Below, piece by piece: positions 55,625 through 64,000 of a stretch of DNA of 64,000 nucleotides. The translations under genes were made by a program, and so were the position numbers. The stretch's first letter is position 1. The number at the start of each line of letters is the position of its first letter. The stretch comes from CAZHCA01 sp964530825. GTDB lineage: Bacteria; Bacteroidota; Bacteroidia; Chitinophagales; Saprospiraceae. Where the stretch lies: assembly GCA_964530825.1 (NCBI GenBank), contig CAZHCA010000005.1, positions 124,001 to 188,000 of the forward strand, in the 5' to 3' direction. The notes below the pieces were generated by a model, which was not told the origin of the DNA, made no database searches, and was given only the letters and a program-made list of their open reading frames with translations.

Positions 55625-56333
55625 GCGCTGTATTCAATCCCTGGGTAATTTGCCCGATCAGATCCTGGTTGTTGATTCGGGCTCGACAGACCGTACGGTG
55701 CCCCTGGCAGAGCAACTGGGAGCAAAGGTGGTATACCATCCCTTCGTGAGTTATCGCGCACAGCGAGAATACTCCATTCAAATGGCCGAGCACGACTGGG
55801 TACTGGCGCTTGATGCCGACGAGTTCCTCGACGCAGAGCTCCGCTCCCAGCTCGCCCGGGAAAAGGCAAACCGGCAATACGATGTATACGAAATCCGGCG
55901 GCGCAACATGATCGGAGAACAAATAATTTACTACGGCGGCTGGGGGCGTGACCGAAAAATTCGTCTTTTCAAGCGAGATCAGGTGTACCAGCCCGACTTC
56001 CGGGTGCACGACCAGATTCTTCCCATCCCAAAGGTGCTTGTAGGTAAGCTGTCGGGTTACCTCATGCACCGCACCAACGAAGACCTTAAAGACCGCATAA
56101 AAAGTATTAATAACCTGAGCAGCGCCGCGGCACTGGAGGCTCTGGAAAAAGGCAAGAAATCGAATTGGTGGCGTGTGCTGATCAGGCCCAGCTGGCGCTT
56201 TTTCAGAGAATATGTCTTGGAAAGCGGATTTTTAGATGGCTACTGGGGGTACGTGATCGCTAAATCTTCTGCTCAGTACGTTTTTCTGCGGGAAGTGAAG
56301 ATGATGGAACAGCAACGGCAACGGAGAGGATGA
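55572..56333 (+). CDS. Glycosyltransferase family 2, WaaE-like
   Basis: This 253-residue GT-A enzyme begins EPLSVVIMTLNEEKNIERCI and has ILVVDSGSTDRT, the DxD motif ALDADEFLD, and a C-terminal segment WRFFREYVLESGFLDGYWG typical of the LPS-core beta-1,4-glucosyltransferase (WaaE/KdtX) group. The ATG at 55572 is chosen over a TTG two codons earlier. It overlaps the O-antigen-ligase-like gene by 53 bases, which suggests the two act on the same envelope glycan. Confidence 0.87.
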   Translation: MEPLSVVIMTLNEEKNIERCIQSLGNLPDQILVVDSGSTDRTVPLAEQLGAKVVYHPFVSYRAQREYSIQMAEHDWVLALDADEFLDAELRSQLAREKANRQYDVYEIRRRNMIGEQIIYYGGWGRDRKIRLFKRDQVYQPDFRVHDQILPIPKVLVGKLSGYLMHRTNEDLKDRIKSINNLSSAAALEALEKGKKSNWWRVLIRPSWRFFREYVLESGFLDGYWGYVIAKSSAQYVFLREVKMMEQQRQRRG

Positions 56334-56404
56334 AACACTGTTTTTCTCCGTTAATCCTGCAAATTTTCGCTACATTAGTAGACCAACAAATCCACTGCTG
56401 CCCT

Positions 56405-56923
56405 ATGGCAAGACTTAAGCCATTTCTCCTGCTGGGGGGGAGTCTGTTCATTCTGGCAATGCTAACGGCTTGTAAAAGCAATCAAGCATCTGCCGCCACC
56501 CAGGAAAACCAAACCGGACTCGGAACCGTGGATCCGGAGCACTCCGTTTTTGAGATTGACTTTCTGAATACCGATATGCTTCGAGGCGTGCTGCGTCAGG
56601 CCCAGGAGGAAGACAAAATGATCTACATTGATTTTTACGCCACCTGGTGCCTGCCTTGCAAGTTAATGGAAGAGCAGGTTTATACCGATCCGGAGATTGG
56701 CAATTTTATCAATACGCACTTTCTGAGCATGAAGGTCGACGCCGAGAAAGGAAACGGTCCTCGCTTGGCCACCCTCCTGCAAGTTAACAGCTTTCCCACC
56801 CTGCTATTTTTGACCGACAAGGGAAAAGTAATCATCCGCAAGGAAGGGGCAGCTATGCAAACGGAGTTTCGGGATTTAGCACAACAAGCTGTAGACAGCC
56901 GTAGCCCCGTACTCAGCGAATAA
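56405..56923 (+). CDS. Thioredoxin-fold lipoprotein
   Basis: This 172-residue protein has a lipoprotein signal (lipobox LTAC, C23) when started at the ATG at 56405; the ATG at 56330, overlapping the previous stop, would give a 25-residue extension that blocks the signal. The thioredoxin domain (about 50-165) has FYATW-C82-L-P-C85-K and a cis-Pro segment VNSFPTLLFL. This resembles DsbD-gamma or thioredoxin_7 types. It should act as a disulfide reductase or carrier on the periplasmic face. Confidence 0.86.
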   Translation: MARLKPFLLLGGSLFILAMLTACKSNQASAATQENQTGLGTVDPEHSVFEIDFLNTDMLRGVLRQAQEEDKMIYIDFYATWCLPCKLMEEQVYTDPEIGNFINTHFLSMKVDAEKGNGPRLATLLQVNSFPTLLFLTDKGKVIIRKEGAAMQTEFRDLAQQAVDSRSPVLSE

Positions 56924-56945
56924 TTTTAAGAAAAAATAAAACGCC

Positions 56946-57356
56946 ATGATGAAGCGTCTCGAACACCTGGGGATTGCCGTGGGCAACCTCGATGAAGCGA
57001 CCCAGCTTTTTGAAACTTTGCTTGGTACACCCTGCTACAAAGTGGAAGAAGTAGACTCCGAACACGTCAAAACGGCTTTTTTCAAAGTCGGAGAGTCCAA
57101 GATCGAACTTTTACAAGCCACGCATCCGGACAGTGCAATCGCCAAGTATTTAGACAAAAAAGGACAAGGTATTCACCATGTCGCCTTTGAGGTAGAAGAT
57201 ATTCATCAGGCCATGCAAGATATGTCCGAACGCGGCTTTCGCCTCCTCAACGAATCCCCCAAGCGCGGGGCCGATAATAAGCTGATTTGTTTCCTTCATC
57301 CCAAATCTGCCAACGGGGTGTTGGTCGAGCTCTGCCAGAGCATCGAGGTTGAGTAA
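56946..57356 (+). CDS. mce: Methylmalonyl-CoA epimerase
   Basis: This 136-residue vicinal-oxygen-chelate enzyme converts (S)- to (R)-methylmalonyl-CoA, the partner step of the mutase at 24464. Metal ligands are likely in RLEHLGIAV (His), the ELLQATHP strand (Glu or Gln), GIHHVAFEVEDI (His) and GVLVELCQ (Glu). Length and motif order match the bacterial enzyme. It is embedded in an envelope-gene run, 32 kb from the mutase, and 3 bases before a TauE-like gene. Confidence 0.93.
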   Translation: MMKRLEHLGIAVGNLDEATQLFETLLGTPCYKVEEVDSEHVKTAFFKVGESKIELLQATHPDSAIAKYLDKKGQGIHHVAFEVEDIHQAMQDMSERGFRLLNESPKRGADNKLICFLHPKSANGVLVELCQSIEVE

Positions 57357-57359
57357 TCA

Positions 57360-58118
57360 ATGGAGTGGGGAGTCTATGCTATCGCCATCGTAGGTAGCGC
57401 CTTTGCCGGAGCCATCAACACTCTTGCTGGTAATGGTTCTGCTATTACCCTTACTATTTTGACCGAGCTACTCGGGCTGCCCGGTAATATCGCCAACGGC
57501 ACCAACCGCGTCGGTATCTTTACCCAGAGTGCGGCGGGCAGCTATGCATTTTACCGCAACGGAAAACTCCATGTTCGCCGTTCCTGGCCCTACATCACCT
57601 TCACCATTGTAGGTGCTATTGCCGGTATTGTTGTTGCTACCCAGGTGAGTAACGCGCAATTCCTGAGCGTTTTCCGCGGGTTGATGGTCCTGATGCTTCT
57701 CGTCATCCTGGTCAAGCCGAGCCGGTGGCTGCGGGCCACCGATTTCGAACGATCCCCGAATTTGTGGGTGGCTGTACCGGTTTTTTTGGGCCTCGGCTTC
57801 TACGGCGGGTTTATCCAGATGGGCATGGGGGTCTTCTTCCTAGCCGCTATGGTTCTGGGGGCCCGCTACAGCCTAATTGATGCCAATGCGGTAAAAATTG
57901 TCGTAGTGGGCGCCTACACCCTGCTGGCTATTGCTATTTTTCAATGGCGCGGCCTGATCGATTGGCCGTTCGGATTTCTCATGGCTGCAGGACAGACCAC
58001 CGGCGGTTACCTCACCGCTCATTACGCCTCGCGCTACCCCAGCGCTAACGTGTGGGCTCATCGGTTGCTGGTCGTAGTGGTCATCCTAGCCATTTTGAAG
58101 TTATTTGATATCTTTTAG
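57360..58118 (+). CDS. TauE/SafE-family membrane transporter
   Basis: This 252-residue protein has about eight hydrophobic helices and the family's repeated motifs (FAGAINTLAGNGSAITL; GGFIQMGMGVFFLAAMVL). Members export sulfite, sulfoacetate or related anions, though many are unassigned. With cysQ in the same run, a link to sulfur metabolism is possible but unproven. It begins 3 bases after mce. The gap to the following methyltransferase is 22 bases. Confidence 0.9.
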   Translation: MEWGVYAIAIVGSAFAGAINTLAGNGSAITLTILTELLGLPGNIANGTNRVGIFTQSAAGSYAFYRNGKLHVRRSWPYITFTIVGAIAGIVVATQVSNAQFLSVFRGLMVLMLLVILVKPSRWLRATDFERSPNLWVAVPVFLGLGFYGGFIQMGMGVFFLAAMVLGARYSLIDANAVKIVVVGAYTLLAIAIFQWRGLIDWPFGFLMAAGQTTGGYLTAHYASRYPSANVWAHRLLVVVVILAILKLFDIF

Positions 58119-58140
58119 AGCGGGTAAAGCTACAATCACC

Positions 58141-58776
58141 ATGGATGCTTTTTATCGTGCAGTGCATCGCTACTGCCTCGAACATACGACCCCACCCGAG
58201 CAGCTGTTTCACGAGTTGGAGCGGGAGACGCACCTGAAAACCCTGGCACCCCAGATGCTGTCCGGTCCGCTGCAGGGACAGTTTTTGCGTATGATATCCC
58301 TGTTGATGCGTCCGGAGCGCATTCTGGAAATTGGTACGTTTACTGGTTACGCAGCGCTCTGCCTAGCCGCCGGGCTCGCCCCAGGTGGACACCTGGATAC
58401 CATAGAAGCCAACCGGGAGCTGGCTTACCTGATCCGAAAGTACTTTGCGCGCGCTCCACAAGCGCAACAACTCTATCTCCACCTGGGTAAAGCCGAGGAG
58501 ATATTACCTCAGCTACCCGACAACTATCAATTGGCATTTATTGATGCCGGTAAACGGGCGAATGCCGCTTTTTATGAGCAGGTTGTACCCAAATTATCCC
58601 CGGGGGGTGTCCTGCTCATCGATAATGTATTGTGGAGTGGAAAAGTCGTAACGGGCGCGACCGACCCCGATACCAAAAGTATAATGGCCTTTAATGAGCA
58701 TGTGGGGCGCGATACACGTGTACAAAATATTATGTTGCCCCTGCGCGACGGTCTATTAATGGTCCGTAAACTGTAG
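58141..58776 (+). CDS. Class I O-methyltransferase (caffeoyl-CoA/COMT type)
   Basis: This 211-residue SAM-dependent enzyme has motif I ILEIGTFTGYAALCLA, the acidic strand end LDTIEANRELAY, LAFIDAGKRANAAFY with the metal-binding Asp, and LLIDNVLWSGKV with a second metal Asp and Asn. These define the metal-dependent catechol-type O-methyltransferases. The substrate is unknown. The ATG at 58141 is chosen; the longer frame begins inside the TauE-like gene. It ends 3 bases before the next gene. Confidence 0.92.
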   Translation: MDAFYRAVHRYCLEHTTPPEQLFHELERETHLKTLAPQMLSGPLQGQFLRMISLLMRPERILEIGTFTGYAALCLAAGLAPGGHLDTIEANRELAYLIRKYFARAPQAQQLYLHLGKAEEILPQLPDNYQLAFIDAGKRANAAFYEQVVPKLSPGGVLLIDNVLWSGKVVTGATDPDTKSIMAFNEHVGRDTRVQNIMLPLRDGLLMVRKL

Positions 58777-58779
58777 TCT

Positions 58780-59724
58780 ATGCTCGATAAAACCGCCTAT
58801 CGCGAATTTTGTCAGCAACAGGCCTACTGGTTGCCGGTCTTTATGCAGCCCTGGTACCTGGACGCAGTCGCCGAAGGAGGAGACTGGGACGCCGTGGTTT
58901 ACGATAAAAAGGGCCGTTTGCTGGCTGCCTGGCCATTCTTTTTAAAGAAAAAAGGGCCGTTTCACTATTCGACATTGCCCCCATTCACAAAATTCTTAGG
59001 GCCCTGTCTGGCGCCGGAAGCGCGGGCGTTGAAAGACCAACACCGGATCCTGACAACCATGGAAGCGCAACTACCGAGCTTGCATGCGATCAAGTGTACG
59101 ACCCCCTACAGCTTCACGAATTGGCTACCTTTATATTGGCGTGGTTATCAGCAGCGCACACAGTACTCCTACCATATACCACTCAAAGATTGGTCGGCGG
59201 TCGAGGCTGGCATCAATCGAAACATGCGGCGCAACATTCGAAAAGCGCAGGCCGCCTTGCAAGTAGTTGCCAGCGAAGACATTGACTTTTTTTACCAGCT
59301 CAATCAGATGAGCTTCGACCGGCAGCAGGTGGCGATGCCCTACGCCCTGGTCGCTTTACGCCGCCATGACCAGGCCCTACGCGAACGCAACCGGCGAAAG
59401 ATTTTCCTGGCACGCGATGCCGATGGTCAGGTGCATTCGGCAGCCTATCTGATATGGGACCAGCAGCGCAGTTACTACCACCTTTCCGGTGATAACCCCC
59501 GACTACGGCAGTCGGGGGCCGGCATGCTGCTCATTTACCATGCAATGGTATATACGGCCGAAGAACTCCGGCTGCCCACCTTTGATTTCGAAGGGAGCAT
59601 GATCGAGCGCATTGAGGCGATCCGCCGTCAGTTCGGGGCTATCCAGCAGCCTTATTTCTTTATCTGGAAATACCGTTCCCGCTTGTTCCAAGCAGCTGAA
59701 GCACTGCGTCAATGGCGCAAGTAA
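58780..59724 (+). CDS. GNAT/FemAB-like acyltransferase
   Basis: This 314-residue protein resembles the FemAB/GNAT-6 group. An N-terminal half (WDAVVYDKKGRLLAAWPFF, LPPFTKFLGPCL) is followed by RNMRRNIRKAQ and the second half YLIWDQQRSYYHLSGDNP and FDFEGSMIERIEAIRRQFG. Such enzymes transfer amino acids or acyl groups to peptidoglycan, lipids or sugars. It is the last gene of the run and begins 3 bases after the methyltransferase gene. Confidence 0.83.
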   Translation: MLDKTAYREFCQQQAYWLPVFMQPWYLDAVAEGGDWDAVVYDKKGRLLAAWPFFLKKKGPFHYSTLPPFTKFLGPCLAPEARALKDQHRILTTMEAQLPSLHAIKCTTPYSFTNWLPLYWRGYQQRTQYSYHIPLKDWSAVEAGINRNMRRNIRKAQAALQVVASEDIDFFYQLNQMSFDRQQVAMPYALVALRRHDQALRERNRRKIFLARDADGQVHSAAYLIWDQQRSYYHLSGDNPRLRQSGAGMLLIYHAMVYTAEELRLPTFDFEGSMIERIEAIRRQFGAIQQPYFFIWKYRSRLFQAAEALRQWRK

Positions 59725-59859
59725 CTCGCGCGGAAATGCTGAAGAAAAACACGTGCACAGTATGTTATTGGCATAACCCTCCATAACCATCGATTTCCGC
59801 CGTCGATTTGGATTGACGACCGTTAGGCTTTTTGAATTCATTAACCAAAAAACTTTCTA

Positions 59860-62800
59860 ATGGTCCCAAGTTTTTACTTTAAGATCCCTGCGCGGGTCAC
59901 AGCATTGGGTACCTGGGTCATGCTGTTCATGTTGTCCATGTTCGCTAATCCGGGAGTTTCTCAAGCACAAGATGCCTGTGCAGCTGATTTTGGTATGTTA
60001 GGCAGTCCCAAAGTATGTGTACTGGGGGACAGTGCCACCATCCAAACGGGCTTAGCCCAAAACACCGTTGTACCTCAAGGCTTTGAAGTACTTTACGTCT
60101 TGACCTCAGGCGAAGGCCTCGTTATCGAGGCAGTAAGCAACGTACCCCAGTTTGGCATCAGCCAACCGGCGGGCTTATTTACCATCCACACCCTAGTTTA
60201 CGATCCTGAAACCCTCGATCTCAGCATTGTCGTTCCGGGCCAAACTACTGGTTTCGATGTGAATGAACTGCTTATTCAGGGCGGTGGAACCGTTTGCGGG
60301 GTATTGGATGTAGCCGGTATACCCTTCGAATTCGACGCTTGCGAGCCGGCTTGCTTCGCCGGTGCTGGCACCCTTGCGGCTGACAGCGCAGGATGCCTTG
60401 CTGATTCGCTGGTGCTGACAGCCAGCCAAGTGAGTGCACCTACCCTGCCCGATGAAAATTACCAGCAGCTGTTCGTACTGACAAGCGGCGAAGGTTTAGT
60501 CATCCAAGGCGTATCCGAAACACCAGAATTTACCGTAACCGATACAGGGCGCTTTACTATCCACAGCTTGGTATTCGATCCCGCCACGCTCGACCTGAGC
60601 ATCGTCGTTCCGGGTGAAACAACCGGCTTCGACGTTAATGCACTGCTGATCCAGGGCGGCGGCGATATCTGCGGCGCACTCGACGTTGCCGGAGCACCGT
60701 TCGATGTGATCACCTGCGAAGCGGCCTGCGAAGCCGACGCCGGTACCCTGGCTGCTAACGACATCGACTGCCTGCAAGACTCGGTCGTATTAACCGCAAC
60801 CGAAGATCAGGCGCCGAATGTACCCGAAGGCTTCCAGGTACTTTACGTACTGACCAGCGGCGACAGCCTGGTGATCCAGGGCGTATCCGAGACGCCGGAG
60901 TTCACCGTGACCGACACCGGTCGCTTCACCATCCATACCTTAGTGTTCGATCCCGCCACGCTCGACCTGAGCATCGTCGTTCCGGGTGAAACTACCGGCT
61001 TTGATGTAAATGCCTTGCTGTTCCAGGGCGGCGGCGATATCTGCGGCGCACTCGACGTTGCCGGAGCACCGTTCGATGTGATCACCTNNNNNNNNNNNNN
61101 NNNNNNNNNNNNNNNNNNNNNNNNNNNNNNNNNNNNNNNNNNNNNNNNNNNNNNNNNNNNNNNNNNNNNNNNNNNNNNNNNNNNNNNCCAGCGGCGACAG
61201 CCTGGTGATCCAGGGCGTATCCGAGACGCCGGAGTTCACCGTGACCGACACCGGTCGCTTCACCATCCATACCTTAGTGTTCGATCCCGCCACGCTCGAC
61301 CTGAGCATCGTCGTTCCGGGTGAAACTACCGGCTTCGACGTCAATGCACTGCTGTTCCAGGGCGGTGGCGATATCTGCGGCGCACTCGACGTTGCCGGAG
61401 CACCGTTCGATGTGATCACCTGCGAAGCGGCCTGCGAAGCCGACGCCGGTACCCTGGCTGCTAACGACATCGACTGCCTGCAAGACTCGGTCGTATTAAC
61501 CGCAACCGAAGATCAGGCGCCGAATGTACCCGAAGGCTTCCAGGTACTTTACGTACTGACCAGCGGCGACAGCCTGGTGATCCAGGGCGTATCCGAGACG
61601 CCGGAGTTCACCGTAACCGACACCGGTCGCTTCACCATCCATACATTGGTTTACGATCCCGCTACGCTCGACCTGAGCATCGTCGTTCCGGGCGAAACTA
61701 CCGGCTTTGATGTGAATGCCTTACTGATCCAGGGCGGTGGCGATGTCTGCGGCGCACTCGACGTTGCCGGAGCACCGTTCGATGTGATCACCTGCGGAGA
61801 AGTCTGCGAAGCCGACGCCGGTACCCTGACCGGTAATGATTTCGATTGCTTGGAAGACTCACTAACGCTAACTGCAACTGTTGATCAGATGCCGGTTGTT
61901 CCGGATGACTTTGAAGTATTGTACGTACTGACGAGCACCGACGATCTGATTATCCAGGGCGTTTCAGGAACACCTGAATTCACGGTAATAGAAACTGGAC
62001 GATTCCGCATCCATACGTTGGTTTACAATCCGGCCACGCTCGACCTAAGCATCGTCGTTCCAGGTGAAACTACCGGCTTTGATGTGAATGCCCTGCTGAT
62101 CCAGGGCGGTGGTGATATCTGTGCTTCGCTGGATGTTAACGGCGCCATCTTTGACGTTTCTTCTTGCGATGAGTTGGTTTGCGAAGCCGACGCCGGAAGC
62201 CTGACGCCCAAATCAGGTGACTGCCTAGACGGCCACGCCACGCTGGTAGCCGAAGTTGCCGACGAACCAGTTGTACCGGAAGGCTTCAAGGTAGCTTACC
62301 TGCTTACTCGCGGCGAAAACCTGATTATCGAAGAATTCGGTTTATTCCCGCAGTTCAACGTAACGAGCACCGGTACTTTCCGGATTCACACACTGGTATA
62401 CAACCCCGAGAACTTCAGCTTTAATCAGATCGTTCCCGGCTACACTGGCGCTGCTCACGTATTGGAGCTGCTCATTCAAGGCGGTGGCGACATTTGCGGC
62501 TCGCTAGATGTAACTGGTGCGAAATTCGAAGTAGAAGAGTGCAAGTGTATTGCAGCAGCCGGACGCTTAGCACCGAAAGAAGAGCAGGAATGTGTACCGA
62601 GCTTTGGCAAAGGATCCATTTCGGCTAGCTTTACCCAACATGCTGTTATTCCAGAAGGTTACGAAGCCATCTTCGTATTGACCGAAGGCGATGAGCTGGT
62701 AATTCGGGATGTAGCAGTTGTACCGTTCTTCCAGTTAGAACACCCGGGTCGCTACCGGATCCACACACTGGTATATAACCCGACCACCCTTGACCTGTCG

Positions 62801-64000
62801 ATTATCAAATTTGGTAAGACCACTGGTTTCGATGTGAACGGATTACTCATCCAGGGCGGAGGTGAAATTTGCGCAGCGCTAGACGTAGCAGGGGCCTTAT
62901 TCGACGTAGAGACCTGCAAATGCGAAGCAGATGCCGGTACACTGGTTCCGGACCAAACGGACTGTCTGGATGGCCACGCTACAATCTCCGCAAAAGTAGG
63001 TCACCAACCCGAGGTGCCGAAAGGCTTCGAAATTATCTATGTACTGACCAAAGGCGACGGCCTGGTGATCCAGGATGTGAGCAACTCGCCCCAGTTCAAT
63101 GTCGATATGACGGGCACATTCCGGATTCACTCCTTAGTTTACAACCCGAATACACTGGATTTAGGCATCGTTGTGCCCGGAAAAACCACCGGCTTTGACG
63201 TATTCGGTCTGCTTGAAGACGGCGGAGGCGACATTTGCGGCTCCTTAGATGTAGCGGGCGCTAAATTTGTCATTGAAAAATGCCCCTGCACCGCCGATGC
63301 CGGTACAGCTATGACGGTAAATGAAGCCGATGCCTGCCTCGATGGCCATGCTACCCTGCTCGCTAAAAGCAACGGTGATTTCAAGATCCCCGAAGGCTAT
63401 GAACTGATCTATGTACTGACCAGTGGCGACGGCCTGGTAATTGAAGCGGCGAGCAGCCATCCGGAATTTACCGTAAGCGAAACAGGACGATTTACGATCC
63501 ATCCTTTCGTATACAATCCGAAGACCTTGGATCTGGGCATCATTAAGCTAGGTGTCACTACCGGCTTTGACGTCAATGAACTGCTGATCCAAGGCGGCGG
63601 CGATATCTGTGCTTCACTGGATGTAGCCGGTGCTCCTTTCGATGTAAAAGAATGTCCCTGCACCGCCGATGCCGGCACCCTTGATCCGCGTGATATTGAG
63701 TGCCAGAACAACAACCACCCGGTACACCTGCGTGCCGACATCAACAAATCGCCGGTAGTGCCGGATGGATACGAGGTTCTCTACGTGCTAACGGAAGGCG
63801 ATGAACTCGTTATACAAGGTACCAATGACCACCCAATGTTTGCCGTACCTTATCCGGGTCGCTTCCGCATCCACACCCTGGTATACAATCCGAAGACGTT
63901 AGACTTGGGTATTGTCGTACCAGGTGTGACCACTGGTTTTGATGTGAACAACCTGTTGATTCAGGGCGGCGGTGACATCTGCGCTTCACTGGATGTAGAC
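59860..64000 (+). CDS. Giant secreted repeat protein (at least 11 units), partial
   Basis: The gene starts at 59860 with a signal peptide (about residues 1-37, ending VSQAQD) and runs beyond the right edge. After it come at least eleven units of about 124 residues. Each unit has an ADAGTL segment near its start, then VPEGFEVLYVLT, LVIQGVS, a GRFTIHTLVY(D/N)P strand, TLDLSIVVPG, TTGFDV and an IQGGGDICGALDVAGAPFDV end, with about four cysteines per unit. Units look like small beta-sandwich domains. The frame differs by one across the N gap (frame 1 before, frame 2 after), an artefact of gap size. A T9SS tail beyond the window is expected but not seen. Confidence 0.85.
59980..64000 (+). repeat. 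Coding tandem repeat, 372-bp period (366-375)
   Basis: The codons for the IQGGG segment recur at 60277, 60652, 61024, then after the gap, 62102, 62477, 62852, 63218, 63590 and 63962; intervals are 375, 372, 372, 366 and so on. Units around the gap are nearly identical: 246 bases at 60663-60908 equal those at 61369-61614. Units after about 61.8 kb are more diverged. This suggests recent duplication or gene conversion of the inner units. Confidence 0.92.
61088..61187. other. Assembly gap (100 N)
   Basis: A run of exactly 100 N lies inside near-identical repeat units. The repeat period shows that the true missing length is 138 bases plus a multiple of 372, so the 100 is a placeholder that breaks the reading frame artificially. 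Confidence 0.97.

Noticed and set aside
61188..61323. Continuation of the repeat gene in the original frame after the N gap, giving an early stop near 61323
   Set aside because: That reading (basic, Arg/His-rich) is out of frame. The conserved repeat sequence continues in the next frame, and the shift comes from the placeholder gap length.
60940..61483. Minus-strand open frames opposite the repeat gene
   Set aside because: They recur with the repeat period and carry no motif; they are shadows of the biased codon use in the plus-strand repeat.
59980..64000. CRISPR-like regular repetition
   Set aside because: The 372-bp period is in frame, whole units are conserved, and no short direct repeats with unique spacers are present. 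It is a coding repeat.

Overview
The window comes from a member of the Bacteroidota. A Saprospiria/Lewinella-like organism is the best guess. Supporting signs are a type IX secretion (T9SS) C-terminal sorting domain, TAnnTTTG-type promoter boxes, a FecI/FecR/TonB-receptor set with STN and carboxypeptidase-regulatory domains, several lipoproteins and S9/M1/M16 peptidases. Base composition looks even, and I see no insertion sequence, prophage, CRISPR array, tRNA or rRNA. The sequence enters mid-gene on the left, leaves mid-gene on the right, and holds one 100-N assembly gap at 61088-61187.

Layout. 1-11 kb: a truncated FAD/NAD-binding oxidoreductase, a PHP-type phosphatase, a large secreted beta-propeller protein carrying an inserted phytase-like domain, glgX, an unknown gene and a glutaminase with the full domain plan of animal GLS, then lipoproteins. 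11-17 kb: a tandem-META protein, an ECF sigma/FecR/TonB-receptor signalling set and recO. 17-21.5 kb: a three-gene minus-strand group (membrane-anchored MutS homologue, lactate-2-monooxygenase-like flavoenzyme, unknown 114-aa protein). 21.5-26.6 kb: an ScfR-type regulator, an M16 peptidase and methylmalonyl-CoA mutase, with a perfect palindrome in the divergent promoter region. 26.6-37 kb: antiporter, prfC, a glycosyltransferase, a TlpA-like protein, DPP-IV, smpB and a hydrolase. 37-42 kb: an ECF sigma factor coupled to an inner-membrane/beta-barrel protein, then parC. 42-52 kb: a very long M1 peptidase and a TetR-controlled tripartite RND efflux operon flanked by two matching palindromic operators. 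52-60 kb: galE, and divergently a tight eight-gene run (cysQ, O-antigen-ligase-like, glycosyltransferase, thioredoxin lipoprotein, methylmalonyl-CoA epimerase, TauE-like, O-methyltransferase, GNAT/FemAB-like). 60-64 kb: a giant secreted protein built from about 124-residue cysteine-containing repeats.

How the genes connect. The propionate/odd-chain carbon branch is represented by mutase, epimerase and a likely acyl-CoA-responsive regulator whose expected operator word (TTTGCAA/TTGCAAA) lies between M16 and mutase. Two independent ECF sigma modules report on the envelope: one is the classic FecIR-TonB type, the other pairs the sigma factor with a protein that appears to span both membranes. 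The efflux operon is likely autoregulated by its TetR.

The most interesting candidates for undescribed biology are the sigma/trans-envelope pair (37349-39332), the ScfR operator logic (21.5-24.4 kb), the GLS-type glutaminase with its unknown partner gene, and the repeat protein at the right edge. None is proven to be novel from sequence alone.
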